A stretch of DNA of 64,000 nucleotides. Source: Nocardia shimofusensis NBRC 100134 (GTDB taxonomy: Bacteria; Actinomycetota; Actinomycetes; Mycobacteriales; Mycobacteriaceae). The notes beneath the pieces were generated by a model, which saw nothing but the letters and a program-made list of their open reading frames with translations, was not told the origin of the DNA and searched no databases. Location: positions 56,887 to 120,886 of the forward strand of contig NZ_BDBT01000020.1 of NCBI RefSeq assembly GCF_001613125.1, given 5' to 3'. Made by a program: the position numbers and the translations under genes. Position 1 is the first letter of the stretch. Each line of letters opens with the position of its first letter. Below are positions 41,972 to 51,454 of this stretch, one piece after another.

Positions 41972-42550
41972 ATGCAGCCCCGTTTCGACATGGAACCCGC
42001 CACGAGCACCCTCGAGAAAGTGGTGGCCGGAATACGCGAAGACCAACTCGACGCCGACACCCCCTGCGCGGACACCTCGGTGCGCACCCTGCTCGTGCAT
42101 GTCCTCGGTCTGGCCGAGGCATTCCGGCAGGCGGCCACCAAGGAATCCCTCGGCCGCTCACAGGCCCCCGACCTCGCGGCGCTGCCCGACCTGCCGCCGG
42201 ACTGGCGTCCGCGCATCGCCGAGCGCCTGCGGGCGCTGACCGATGCGTGGCGCGCACCGGAGGCATGGGACGGCGAGACCGAGGCGGGCGGTGTGCGCGA
42301 AGCCGCCCCCGTCATGGCCACGGTGGCGCTCGACGAACTGGTCGTGCACGGCTGGGATCTCGCTCGCGCGACCGGTCAGCCGTTCGACTGCGCGGACGCC
42401 CACATCGAGGTGCTGCTGGAGATGCTCAGCGGCACTCCGCCCGAGGGCGTGCCCGGCCTGTTCGGTCCCTCCGTCGCGGTCTCGCACGCCGCCCCGCCCC
42501 TGCACCGGGTACTCGGCCTCACCGGCCGCGACCCGGAGTGGGCCGGGTGA
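41972..42550 (+). CDS. TIGR03086-type metal-binding protein (DinB/MDMPI-like)
   Basis: A 192-aa four-helix-bundle protein of the mycothiol-dependent maleylpyruvate isomerase N-domain/DinB superfamily. RTLLVHVLGLAEAFRQA and the DELVVHGWDLARATGQ motif supply the histidines that bind a divalent metal. These proteins are abundant in mycothiol-producing actinobacteria and may act as mycothiol S-transferases. GGAAGGA at 41961-41967 supports ATG at 41972. Confidence 0.87.
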   Translation: MQPRFDMEPATSTLEKVVAGIREDQLDADTPCADTSVRTLLVHVLGLAEAFRQAATKESLGRSQAPDLAALPDLPPDWRPRIAERLRALTDAWRAPEAWDGETEAGGVREAAPVMATVALDELVVHGWDLARATGQPFDCADAHIEVLLEMLSGTPPEGVPGLFGPSVAVSHAAPPLHRVLGLTGRDPEWAG

Positions 42551-42683
42551 ATTCACGCCGATCGACACGCGCCGCGGACGGGTTCTGTAGCGACGGCCGT
42601 GGTCGGCGCTCCGGTGGTTCGGCCGCCGCCGCCGCTGTCGCACTGTCGACCTGGTAGGCGGCGGCTGCTCCCGTACCGGTCGC

Positions 42684-43313
42684 TCACGAGACGACGAACA
42701 CTCCCGCCTCGATCGCGGCGATCACCGCTTCGGCGGCCACCACCGCCGCCGCGTCGTCGATGGGGTCTCCGCTGGCGAGCAGCCGGTAGTACAGCGGCGC
42801 GGCGACCGAGGAGAACACGGCGCGCGGATCGGTGCCGCTCGGCGCCTCCCCGCGCTCGACGGCATCGGTCACGCACGCCCCCCACTCGCGCAGTCGGATG
42901 TCGTAGAAGCGGTGCAGGGCGGTCTCGGCTTCGGGGTCGCAGGTGGCGGCGGCGATGACGGCGCGGAACAGCCTGCCTTGCCGGGGATCGGTGAGGGTGC
43001 GCGCGATCAGGCGCGCGTTCTCGGTGAGATCGCCACGCAGTGAGCCGGTATCCGCGCGCGGCACCGACTGTTCGGCCATGTCCTCGAGCAGGTCGGCGAC
43101 CACCGCGGTCGGGGTGCCCCAGCGCCGGTAGACGGTCGTCTTGCCCACACCGGCTCGTGCGGCGACATCGGTCAGATCCAGGCCGGCGAAACCGCGCTCG
43201 GCCAGCAGATCGCCGGCCGCCCGCAGCACCTCGGCCCGCACCCGGGCGGTGCGGCCGCCCGGGCGCACCGAGCCGGGGGAGCGGTCATCCTCGGTCTGCG
43301 CTGGCTTGGTCAT
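42684..43313 (-). CDS. TetR family transcriptional regulator
   Basis: A 209-aa repressor-type protein. The HTH is at about 22-65 (VLRAAGDLLAERGFAGLDLT, ARAGVGKTTVYRRWGTP), and the C-terminal helical ligand domain resembles TetR_C_11. ATG at 43313 is the natural start before the HTH. It is divergent from the aldo/keto reductase and probably controls it through the intergenic repeats. Confidence 0.92.
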   Translation of the reverse strand: MTKPAQTEDDRSPGSVRPGGRTARVRAEVLRAAGDLLAERGFAGLDLTDVAARAGVGKTTVYRRWGTPTAVVADLLEDMAEQSVPRADTGSLRGDLTENARLIARTLTDPRQGRLFRAVIAAATCDPEAETALHRFYDIRLREWGACVTDAVERGEAPSGTDPRAVFSSVAAPLYYRLLASGDPIDDAAAVVAAEAVIAAIEAGVFVVS

Positions 43314-43324
43314 AACGGGACTCC

Positions 43325-43379
43325 AGTTCCATTTATAGCCATCAGGGCGTACAGTCGTCGTTGTTAACGGAACTATAAT
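43325..43379. promoter_or_regulatory. Divergent promoter region with AGTTCC/GGAACT inverted repeats
   Basis: AGTTCC at 43325-43330 and GGAACT at 43369-43374 are inverted copies with similar AT-rich flanks. A perfect -10 TATAAT lies at 43374-43379 for the reductase, and TATAAA on the other strand (43331-43336) suits the tetR gene. Likely TetR operator; the exact site is uncertain. Confidence 0.55.
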
Positions 43380-43395
43380 CCCTTTAGGAGGGATC

Positions 43396-44430
43396 ATGGA
43401 GTATCGGCGACTGGGTGTCTCCGGGCTCGAGGTGCCCGCTCTGAGCTTCGGCGCGGGCACCTTCGGCGGCCGCGGCGAGTTGTTCGGCGCGTGGGGCGAT
43501 GTCGACGTGGCACAGGCCAGGCGCATGGTCGACATCTGCCTGGAGGCCGGTCTGACCATGTTCGACAGCGCCGACGTGTACTCCGACGGCGCGTCCGAGG
43601 AGGTGCTGGGCGCGGCCGTCAAAGGCCGCAGGGACCGGCTGCTCATCTCGACCAAGGCCGGCTTGCCCACCGGCCCCGGTCCCAACGAGTCGGGTTCGGG
43701 CCGGGCCCGTCTGATCGCCGCGGTCGAGGGCTCGCTGCGCAGGCTCGGCGTCGATCACATCGATCTGTTCCAGCTGCACGCCTTCGACGCGCACACCCCC
43801 GTCGCCGAAGTGCTTGCCACCCTCGGAGATCTGGTGCGAGCGGGCAAGATCCGCTACGTCGGCGCGTCCAACTTCGCCGGATGGCAGCTGATGAAATCGC
43901 TTGCCGCCGCCGAGGAACACGGGCTGCCGCGCTACGTCGCCCACCAGGTGTACTACTCGCTGGTCGGCCGGGACTACGAGTGGGAACTCATGCCGCTCGG
44001 ACGCGATCAGGGCGTCGGCGCGGTGGTGTGGAGCCCGCTGGGCTGGGGGCGGCTCACCGGCAAGATCCGTCGCGGCGCACCGCTGCCCGCGGGCAGCAGG
44101 CTGCACAGCACCGCCGAGGCCGGGCCGCCCGTCGAGGACGAACTGCTCTACCGGGTGGTCGATGTGCTCGACGAGATCGCCGCCGAGACCGGCCGCACCG
44201 TCGCGCAGATCGCGCTGAACTGGTTGCTGACCCGCCCGACGGTCTCCTCCGTCCTCGTCGGCGCCCGCAACGAGGAACAGCTGCGCCAGAATCTGGGCGC
44301 GGTCGGCTGGCGTCTGGACGACGAGCAGATCGCCCGCCTGGACAAGGCGAGCGCCACCACACCGCCGTACCCGTACTACCCCTACTACCGTCTCCCGGAT
44401 TTCACCCGGATCAATCCGCCTGCCGTATAA
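43396..44430 (+). CDS. Aldo/keto reductase
   Basis: A 344-aa (beta/alpha)8 NADPH-dependent oxidoreductase with the full catalytic tetrad: Asp57 and Tyr62 (FDSADVYSDG), Lys87 (LISTKAG) and His128 (LFQLHAF). The C-terminal NADPH region SSVLVGARNEEQLRQNL is present. AGGAGG at 43386-43391 gives a strong start. The substrate is unknown. It is controlled most likely by the divergent TetR protein. Confidence 0.92.
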   Translation: MEYRRLGVSGLEVPALSFGAGTFGGRGELFGAWGDVDVAQARRMVDICLEAGLTMFDSADVYSDGASEEVLGAAVKGRRDRLLISTKAGLPTGPGPNESGSGRARLIAAVEGSLRRLGVDHIDLFQLHAFDAHTPVAEVLATLGDLVRAGKIRYVGASNFAGWQLMKSLAAAEEHGLPRYVAHQVYYSLVGRDYEWELMPLGRDQGVGAVVWSPLGWGRLTGKIRRGAPLPAGSRLHSTAEAGPPVEDELLYRVVDVLDEIAAETGRTVAQIALNWLLTRPTVSSVLVGARNEEQLRQNLGAVGWRLDDEQIARLDKASATTPPYPYYPYYRLPDFTRINPPAV

Positions 44431-44436
44431 CGCGAC

Positions 44437-47400
44437 TCAATACACATCGCGGACGTAGCGCTTCTCCGCGACGAGCTGTTTACGGAAGGCGATCGCGCCC
44501 TGCTCGTCGAGCTTGCCGTGGATCCTGGCCAGCGCGAGCAGGGTGTCGTCCACGTCCTTGGCCATCCGCGCGGCGTCACCACAGACATAGAAGTAGGCGC
44601 CGTCGCGAAGCCAGGACCACAGTTCCGCACCGTGCTCGATCATCCGGTGCTGGACGTAGACCCGCTCCCGCTGATCGCGGGAGAAGGCCAGGTCGAGGCG
44701 GGTCAGGAAGCCGGTGCGGAACATGTCCTCGAGTTCGCCGCGGTAGTAGAAGTTCTGCGCGGCGTGCTGGTCGCCGAAGAACAGCCAGTTGCGGCCGGTC
44801 GCGCCGAGCGCGCGGCGTTCGTGCAGGAAGCCGCGGAACGGGGCGATGCCGGTGCCGGGACCGACCATGATCATCGGCGCGGCGGGGTCCGCGGGCGGGC
44901 GGAAGTGCGGGGTGCGTTGCAGATAGATCGGCACCTCGGTACCCGCGCGGTCGGCGAGGAATGTCGAGGACACCCCGCCGCGGCGATCGTGGTCCCCGTA
45001 GCGCACCACGCCGACGGTCAGCTGTACCTCGTGCGGATCGACCAGCGGGCTCGACGAGATCGAATACTGGCGCGGCTGCAGCTTCTTCAGGGCGCCCAGC
45101 CATTCGATCAGATCCGCGTGCACCGGGAACGCGCGCAGCACGTCCACCGCCTGCCGGTCCCACAGGAAGCTCTCCAGCTCGTTGCGGTTGTCCCGGCGCA
45201 GCAGCTTGGCGAGCTGCTGGTTCGGATTGTGCCTGGCCACGAAATCCAGCAGATCCGAGCCCACCCTGGTGATGTCGTAGTGGGTGCGCAACGCCTCGGC
45301 CAGCGGCATCTCGCGCTCGTCGATCGCCACGGTCCGCCGCCCGTCCAACCCGGTCACCGACAGCCATTCCTCGACCAGATCGGGACAGTTCGACGGCCAG
45401 ACGCCCAGCGAATCGCCCACCTCGTACTCCACGCCGAGCCCGCGCAGATCGAAGCCGAACCGCCTGACCTCCTTGACCGAATCCGGATGCGTGAGCGTCT
45501 CGTTGCGCACCAGCGGCGCGATGACCGGCGCGTTCCGGGTGAACAGCGCGGCCCGCCCGCCGGGCTTGGTGAGCAGCATGGTCGAGCCGCTGCCTGCGGG
45601 AGCGGAGGCCGAGGCTCCGGCCGGGTCGGCGTTGCGCCCCGCACCGGCACTCGTGCCGCCGAGAGCGCCGTGGCCCGCGGTTCTGCCGCGATGATCGGCT
45701 CCTGCGGGGGCCGTGTCGCGGAGCGCGGCTCCACCGGGAGTCGTTGCCCCGGCGAAAGTCGCCGGGGCGCCCGGAGATCCGCGCAGGGCGAGGACGACCT
45801 CGTCGAGCCAGGCTTCGGCGAGTTCCTGGTGATCGGGCTCGGAATCGACGCGCTCGAGCAGTCTCCGTGCGCCCCGTTCGGCGAGCAGAACGTCGAGTTT
45901 GCGTCCGTGGCCGCAGAAGTCGTCGTAGGACGAGTCGCCGAGCGCGAAGACCGCGTAGCGAAGGCCGGGGAAGCGGACGGCGGAGTCCGACAGGCGTTCC
46001 CAGAAGTCCACGCCGTTGTCCGGCGGCCCGCCGTCGCCGAAGGTGCTGCTGATGATCAGCACGTCGCCGGTGAGCGCGTCGAGTGCGCAGGAGTCCATGT
46101 CCAGCAGTCGCGGCGCGAATCCCTCGGCGGCCAGCCGCTCGGCGATCTCGGCGGCGATCTCCTCGGCCGTACCGGTCTGCGAGGCCCACAGCACGGTGAC
46201 CGGCGCGGGCAGCGCGGCGGTGGGTTCGGTCTCCGTGCCCGCCGAGCCTTCCGTGTCGGCCCTGGGCTCGGCCACGGCGAGGCCGCGTGAGTACATGCCT
46301 GCCAGTAGCCCGTCGACCCACACCCGCCGAGATCCGGAGATCGGCGCGGCTTGCGGCAGCACGGGCGTTCCCGTGACCGGAATCGTCTGCAGCGCCGCCA
46401 GAAACCCGCCCAGATAGACGCGTTCGAGTTCGGACAGCGTCGGTGCGACCACGGTGTCCAGGCCGAGCGCGGCCGCCAGCGGATGCGGTCCGGCCCCGCC
46501 GGGACCGCCCTCGTGATCGGCAGCCGCTCGCTGTCGCGTGTCCGCCTGCCCGTCACCGGCACGCGGCATCGGCGCGACCCGGCGCAGGGACACCGCGCAC
46601 TGCTTGAACTCCGGTTGCAGCGACTGCGGGTCGACCGCGTCGTTGGTCACCGCGTTGATGGTCAGGTACTCGCCCTGCTCGTCGTTCCAGTGGAAGGGCG
46701 CGAAGCAGTCACCGGGCCGCACCCGGTCGCTGACGCGGACAGGGAGCACAGCCCGGCCGCGGCGGGAGGCGATCTCGAGGTGGTCCCCGGCGCGCACGTC
46801 GAGCCGTTCGGCGTCCTGGGGATGCACCTCCACGAACGGCGCGGCGTCGAGCCTGGTGAGCTTGGCGACACGACCGGTCTTGGTCATGGTGTGCCATTGG
46901 TGTTGCAGGCGGCCGGTATTGAGCACGAAGGGATAGTCGTCGTCGGGCAGTTCGGCCGGCTCCATGTGCGGGCGGGCGAAGAACGCGGCGCGCCTGCTCG
47001 GGGTGGGGAAGGCCAGTGCGGGGCGGTGGCCTCCGGCGTCGGTGAACAGGTCCTGGCTGACGCCGTCGTTGCGATAGCGGATCGGGTTGCGCCGTTGCGC
47101 CGGGTCCGGGCACGGCCACTGCATCGGCCCCTCGGCCAGCGCGTCGTAGCTCATGCCGCGCAGGTCGTACCCGGTGCCGGGATTGGCGAAGGAGACGATC
47201 TCGTCGAAGATCTCGGCGCTGGAGGCGTAGTCGAAGCCGGGGAAGCCCATGGCGGCGGCGACCTGGGCGATCAGCTGCCAGTCCGGGCGGGCGTCGCCCA
47301 CCGGGTCCACGCAGCGCCGCATCAAGGTGACATTGCGCTCGGAATTGACCATCACCGCGTCGGACTCGGCCCACAGCGTGGCAGGCAACAGCAGATCGGC

Positions 47401-48765
47401 GTAGGCGTTGGTGGCGGTGTCGGTGTAGACATCCTGGACGATCACCAGTTCGGCGGCCTCCAGACCGGCGATCACCGTCTTGCGGTTGGACACCGAGGCC
47501 ACCGGATTCGTGCAGATGATCCAGGCCGCCTTGATCTCGCCCTCGGCCATGCCCCGGAACATCTCGATGGTGCCCGGTCCGGCCTCGGTGCGCAGCGTGC
47601 CCGGCTCGAGGCCCCACGCGGTCTCCACGAAGGCCCGGTCCGCCGCCGAGAGCAACGAGCGCTGACCGGGCAGTCCCGGTCCCATGTAGCCCATTTCGCG
47701 CCCGCCCATCGCATTGGGCTGACCGGTCAGCGAGAACGGCCCCGACCCGGTCCGGCAGATCGCTCCGGTCGCCAGATGCAGATTGCAGATCGCGTTGGTG
47801 CTCCAGGTGCCGTGGGTGGACTGGTTGAGCCCCATCGTCCACAGCGTCATCCACTCACCCGCCTCGCCGATCCAGCGGGCCGCGGTCCGGATGTCGGACT
47901 CCGCCAGGCCGGTGATCTCGGCGACCACCTCGGGCGGGTAGTCGGCCAGGAACTCCGGCATCGGGTCCCAGCCCTCGGTGTGCTCGGCGATGAACTGCTC
48001 GTCGATCGCGCCCTCGGCCACCAGCAGATGCAGCAGGCCGTTCAACAGCGCCAGGTCGGTGCCCGGACGCAGTTGCAGGAACAGGTCGGCCCTGGCGGCG
48101 GTGTCGGTGCGGCGCGGGTCGGCCACGATCAGCTTCGCGCCCGCCTTCAACCGGTCGGCCATGCGCAGGAACAGGATCGGATGGCAGTCGGCCATGTTCG
48201 CGCCGATGACGAAGAACACATCGGCGTGGTCGAGATCGTCGTAGGAGCCGGGCGGGCCGTCCGCGCCGAGGGACTGCTTGTAGCCGGTGCCCGCACTGGC
48301 CATGCACAGCCGCGAGTTCGCCTCGATGTGCTTGGTGCGCACGAAGCCTTTCGCCAGTTTCGTCGCCAGGTACTGCGCCTCCAGCGACATCTGCCCCGAG
48401 ACGTAGAGCGCGATCGCGTCCGGCCCGTGCTCGTCGAGGACGGCCCGCAACCGGTCGGCGGCCTCGCGCACCGCCTCGTCGACCGGGATCGGGACCGGCA
48501 CCTGGTCGCGCTGCGGACGGCGGTAGGCCGATTCCATCCGGCCCGGCGCCCGGGTGAGTTCGAGGTGGGTCGCGCCCTTGGTGCACAGCCGCCCCGCGTT
48601 GGCGGGATGCAGTTTGTCCCCGGCGACCTTGGCGATCACCGGGGCGCCGGTCACGCCGGGCGAGGTCTGCACAGTGATTCCGCACCCCACGCCACAGTAC
48701 GAGCACGCCGTTCGGGCGGTACCCGGTGTGGGGTCGATGGATGCGTCCGACATGCCCTCGATCAT
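44437..48765 (-). CDS. Fused assimilatory nitrate reductase / NADPH diflavin reductase (NasN-like)
   Basis: A 1442-aa fusion. Residues 15-740 form a molybdopterin nitrate reductase of the Nap/Nas type with a [4Fe-4S] site (Cys21, Cys24, Cys28, Cys61) and the Mo-ligand Cys154 in SRLCMASAGTGY. Residues 856-1000 are a flavodoxin domain (WASQTGTAEEIAAEIAE). Residues 1060-1442 are a CysJ-like FAD/NADPH module with RQYSISSSPL (1232-1241) and VGPGTGIAPFRGF (1301-1313). NADPH electrons can thus reach Mo and reduce nitrate to nitrite in one polypeptide. A similar enzyme serves nitrate assimilation in Mycobacterium smegmatis. GGAGA eight bases upstream supports 48765. No transporter or nitrite reductase gene is adjacent. 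Confidence 0.95.
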   Translation of the reverse strand: MIEGMSDASIDPTPGTARTACSYCGVGCGITVQTSPGVTGAPVIAKVAGDKLHPANAGRLCTKGATHLELTRAPGRMESAYRRPQRDQVPVPIPVDEAVREAADRLRAVLDEHGPDAIALYVSGQMSLEAQYLATKLAKGFVRTKHIEANSRLCMASAGTGYKQSLGADGPPGSYDDLDHADVFFVIGANMADCHPILFLRMADRLKAGAKLIVADPRRTDTAARADLFLQLRPGTDLALLNGLLHLLVAEGAIDEQFIAEHTEGWDPMPEFLADYPPEVVAEITGLAESDIRTAARWIGEAGEWMTLWTMGLNQSTHGTWSTNAICNLHLATGAICRTGSGPFSLTGQPNAMGGREMGYMGPGLPGQRSLLSAADRAFVETAWGLEPGTLRTEAGPGTIEMFRGMAEGEIKAAWIICTNPVASVSNRKTVIAGLEAAELVIVQDVYTDTATNAYADLLLPATLWAESDAVMVNSERNVTLMRRCVDPVGDARPDWQLIAQVAAAMGFPGFDYASSAEIFDEIVSFANPGTGYDLRGMSYDALAEGPMQWPCPDPAQRRNPIRYRNDGVSQDLFTDAGGHRPALAFPTPSRRAAFFARPHMEPAELPDDDYPFVLNTGRLQHQWHTMTKTGRVAKLTRLDAAPFVEVHPQDAERLDVRAGDHLEIASRRGRAVLPVRVSDRVRPGDCFAPFHWNDEQGEYLTINAVTNDAVDPQSLQPEFKQCAVSLRRVAPMPRAGDGQADTRQRAAADHEGGPGGAGPHPLAAALGLDTVVAPTLSELERVYLGGFLAALQTIPVTGTPVLPQAAPISGSRRVWVDGLLAGMYSRGLAVAEPRADTEGSAGTETEPTAALPAPVTVLWASQTGTAEEIAAEIAERLAAEGFAPRLLDMDSCALDALTGDVLIISSTFGDGGPPDNGVDFWERLSDSAVRFPGLRYAVFALGDSSYDDFCGHGRKLDVLLAERGARRLLERVDSEPDHQELAEAWLDEVVLALRGSPGAPATFAGATTPGGAALRDTAPAGADHRGRTAGHGALGGTSAGAGRNADPAGASASAPAGSGSTMLLTKPGGRAALFTRNAPVIAPLVRNETLTHPDSVKEVRRFGFDLRGLGVEYEVGDSLGVWPSNCPDLVEEWLSVTGLDGRRTVAIDEREMPLAEALRTHYDITRVGSDLLDFVARHNPNQQLAKLLRRDNRNELESFLWDRQAVDVLRAFPVHADLIEWLGALKKLQPRQYSISSSPLVDPHEVQLTVGVVRYGDHDRRGGVSSTFLADRAGTEVPIYLQRTPHFRPPADPAAPMIMVGPGTGIAPFRGFLHERRALGATGRNWLFFGDQHAAQNFYYRGELEDMFRTGFLTRLDLAFSRDQRERVYVQHRMIEHGAELWSWLRDGAYFYVCGDAARMAKDVDDTLLALARIHGKLDEQGAIAFRKQLVAEKRYVRDVY

Positions 48766-48928
48766 GCGGATCTCCGATTGCGCCGGATTTACCCCGCGTT
48801 AGCGACAGATGACAATCCACCTCACCGCGCCGGATCGCGGCTGTGAGGTGTGTCCGATATCACCTGCGTCACCCCGTTCGAGCTGGTAGGCGTGGTGCCG
48901 AACGGTGTGCAGAGCGGGGAGGGGCGGG

Positions 48929-49645
48929 TCAGCCGAGCTTGTAACCCCGATGGAGGGCGACCACACCGCCGCTCAGATTGCGCCACTTCACCTCCGACCA
49001 GCCCGCCTCGGCCATCCGCATGGCGAACTGACGCTGGTTCGGCCAGGCCCGGATGGATTCGGCGAGGTAGACGTAGGCGTCCGGATTGCTGCTGACCGCG
49101 CGCGCCACCCGGGGCAGCGCCTTCATCAGGTACTCCATGTAGACGGTGCGGAACAGCGGCAGGACCGGCGTGGAGAACTCGGCGATCACCAGCCGGCCGC
49201 CGGGCTTGGTCACCCGCAGCATCTCCCGCATCGCCAGATCCGGGTCCGAGACATTGCGCAGGCCGTAGGAGATGGCGACCGCGTCGAAGGATTCATCGGC
49301 GAACGGCAGGGCCATCGCGTCACCGGCCACCATCGGCACCGGACGGAAACTGCCCGCCGCGAGCATGCCCTTGGAGAAGTCGGTGGCCACGCACCACGCG
49401 CCCGACTTGGCGAATTCGACGGTCGAGACCCCGGTGCCCGCGGCCAGATCCAGCACCCGCTCGCCGGGCCGCAGGTCGAGCGCCTTGCGGGTCGCCCACC
49501 GCCAGTAGCGATCCTGACCCGCCGAGATCACCGTATTGGTGAGGTCGTAGCGCTTGGCGACACCGTCGAACATCGTCGCGACTTCGTGCGGTTGCTTGTC
49601 CAGCGAGGCCCGGAACGACTCGCGCTGCTGCTCTGTCTTCGCCAC
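48929..49645 (-). CDS. menH: Demethylmenaquinone methyltransferase
   Basis: A SAM-dependent methyltransferase of the UbiE/MenG family that methylates demethylmenaquinone, the final ring step. MFDGVAKRYDLTNTVISAGQ, the SAM motif VLDLAAGTGVSTVEFA and ISYGLRNVSDPDLAMREMLR are all typical. It is 238 aa. In mycobacteria the gene is named menH or ubiE; elsewhere menG or ubiE is used. Confidence 0.95.
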   Translation of the reverse strand: MAKTEQQRESFRASLDKQPHEVATMFDGVAKRYDLTNTVISAGQDRYWRWATRKALDLRPGERVLDLAAGTGVSTVEFAKSGAWCVATDFSKGMLAAGSFRPVPMVAGDAMALPFADESFDAVAISYGLRNVSDPDLAMREMLRVTKPGGRLVIAEFSTPVLPLFRTVYMEYLMKALPRVARAVSSNPDAYVYLAESIRAWPNQRQFAMRMAEAGWSEVKWRNLSGGVVALHRGYKLG

Positions 49646-49728
49646 CCCTCGACCCTAGTTCGGGACAGCCGGATTCGTCTCGCCGGGTGCGCGTTTCCTC
49701 CGGACGAGCCGACGAGCCGACGAGCGGG

Positions 49729-50871
49729 TCAGGCGGTGTGCCTGCGCCGGTCGTCGATGCCGGTGACCTCGGCGTAGTGGCCCATCAACTCCGCGCAGAC
49801 CGCGGGCCAGGTGCGCCGTAGCACCGACCTGCGGGCCGCCGCGCCGAAGCGCCTGCGCAGGGACGGATCGCGTAGAGCGGAGACCGCGCTCGGCAACAGT
49901 TCTTCGAATCTGTCCACCGGCAGCAGATATCCGTTGCGACAGTGTGAGATCAGATCGCGCGGGCCGCCCGCGTCCGGGCCGATCACCGGGATTCCGGCGG
50001 CCAGCGCTTCCTGAACGCCCTGGCAGAACGTCTCGTGCTCGCCCGGATGCACCATCACGTCCAGGCTCGCGTACGCCTCGGCGAGATCGTGGCCACCCAG
50101 TTCACCGGTGAACACCGCGCCGGGCAGTACCCGGCCCAGCCGCTCCCGCTCGGGACCACCACCGACCACGACCAGCCGGATCCGCGGGTCCCCGGCCAAC
50201 GCCGCCAGTCGCTCCACATGCTTCTCCGGCGCGAGCCGACCGACGAACCCGACCACCAGCCGGTCCCGACCGCGCAGCCACCGCTCCCGCAGCGCGGTGC
50301 TGCGCGCCGACGGCGTGAAGCGGGCGATGTCGACGCCTCGGCCCCAGCGATGCACCCGGGGGATGCCGTGCGCGGCCAGATCGGCCGCGGCCGCGGTGGA
50401 GGGGGCGAGGGTGCGGGTGGCGCGCAGGTGGATGCGGCGGGTCCACGCCCAAGCGGCCCTGCTCGCCGGTGCGAGACCGTAGCTGCGCGCGAACCCGGCG
50501 ACATCGGTCTGATACACCGCCACCGTGGGCAGATCCAGCCGCAGCGCCGCGGACAGCCCGCCCGCGCCGAGCAGGAACGGCGAGGCCAGATGCACCACAT
50601 CGGCGTCGAAATCGGCCAGCACCCCGGTGATCCCCGGCTGCGGCAGCCCCACCGGCAGCGAGCTGATCTTCGGCGCCATCACCGCGGGCACCCGGTACAC
50701 CGGTACCCGCCCGTGCTCCCACGGCGCCGCGGGCTGCCCACGGACCGTGTCGGGCGCGATCACCAGCGCCTCGTGGCCGTGCCTGTCCAGATGATCGAGC
50801 ACCTGGAGCACCGAATTGACGACGCCGTTCATGTTCGGCAGGAACGACTCCGAAACAATGGCTACGCGCAC
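49729..50871 (-). CDS. mgtA: GT4 glycosyltransferase (MgtA-like mannosyltransferase)
   Basis: A 380-aa retaining GT-B glycosyltransferase. VAIVSESFLPNMNGVVNSVL at the N-terminus, FVGRLAPEKHVERL and the donor motif EHETFCQGVQEALAAGIPV are family GT4 features. Position beside menH matches M. tuberculosis Rv0557 (MgtA), which adds mannose to a glucuronic-acid diacylglycerol in the membrane. GTG at 50871 starts directly before the first beta strand; the frame stays open upstream without support. Confidence 0.88.
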   Translation of the reverse strand: MRVAIVSESFLPNMNGVVNSVLQVLDHLDRHGHEALVIAPDTVRGQPAAPWEHGRVPVYRVPAVMAPKISSLPVGLPQPGITGVLADFDADVVHLASPFLLGAGGLSAALRLDLPTVAVYQTDVAGFARSYGLAPASRAAWAWTRRIHLRATRTLAPSTAAAADLAAHGIPRVHRWGRGVDIARFTPSARSTALRERWLRGRDRLVVGFVGRLAPEKHVERLAALAGDPRIRLVVVGGGPERERLGRVLPGAVFTGELGGHDLAEAYASLDVMVHPGEHETFCQGVQEALAAGIPVIGPDAGGPRDLISHCRNGYLLPVDRFEELLPSAVSALRDPSLRRRFGAAARRSVLRRTWPAVCAELMGHYAEVTGIDDRRRHTA

Positions 50872-50953
50872 CCTGACAGGCTGTCGTGTCGGCGCCGCCT
50901 CCGCGTCACAGCGACATGACCGGCGCGCGAAGTTCCGGCGAACACCTGTCCGC

Positions 50954-51421
50954 TCACCCGCCCCCGGCAACTCCGGGCTCGCGCCGCCCCGCGCGCACCA
51001 GCAGCCACCACACCGGCAGCGCCAGCAACCAGGTGACCACGATGACCGACAGCGCGGGAATGATGGCGACCCGCACATCGCGCCCGGCGACGCGGACCAG
51101 ATCGGGATCGCTGCGACTGTATTCGACCTTGATGCGCTCGCCCGCGGTGAGATTGGTCGGGTAGAGGATGCCGACCTTCGGATTGTGGGTCACGCCGTCC
51201 GGAGTGACATACACCACCGCCGAACGCAACCGGCCCGCCGAGAGCACTTCGCCGGTCGCCACGACCTTGTCCGAGGAGATCAGGTGATCGTTGCGCCACG
51301 CCGCGAACACCAGCAGCACCATGAGCACACTGACCGCCGTCGCCGCGACGAGCACCCCGGCGCGCCATCGCCGCAGCCGGGTCGTCCGCCTTTCGGACTG
51401 GCTGGTTTCCGACACGGCCAC
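50954..51421 (-). CDS. DUF3592-like membrane protein
   Basis: A 155-aa protein with two transmembrane helices (about 21-43 and 119-142) flanking an extracytoplasmic beta-rich domain (VVYVTPDGVTHNPKVGILYP, IKVEYSRSDPDLVRVAG). This layout is typical of DUF3592 proteins of unknown function. GTG at 51421 starts it, 33 bases from the divergent DUF2505 gene. Confidence 0.8.
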   Translation of the reverse strand: MAVSETSQSERRTTRLRRWRAGVLVAATAVSVLMVLLVFAAWRNDHLISSDKVVATGEVLSAGRLRSAVVYVTPDGVTHNPKVGILYPTNLTAGERIKVEYSRSDPDLVRVAGRDVRVAIIPALSVIVVTWLLALPVWWLLVRAGRREPGVAGGG

Positions 51422-51454
51422 AGGCTACCGACGCACTCGGCTAGCGTGACCGCC

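Noticed and set aside
48766..48840. Possible GlnR site upstream of the nitrate reductase
   Set aside because: Boxes with 11-base spacing can be drawn, but only the outer ones resemble GTNAC and the middle one does not match.
50872..51078. Longer N-terminus for the glycosyltransferase
   Set aside because: The extra residues are Cys/Arg-rich out-of-frame-type sequence overlapping the DUF3592 gene; the GT fold begins at the GTG at 50871.
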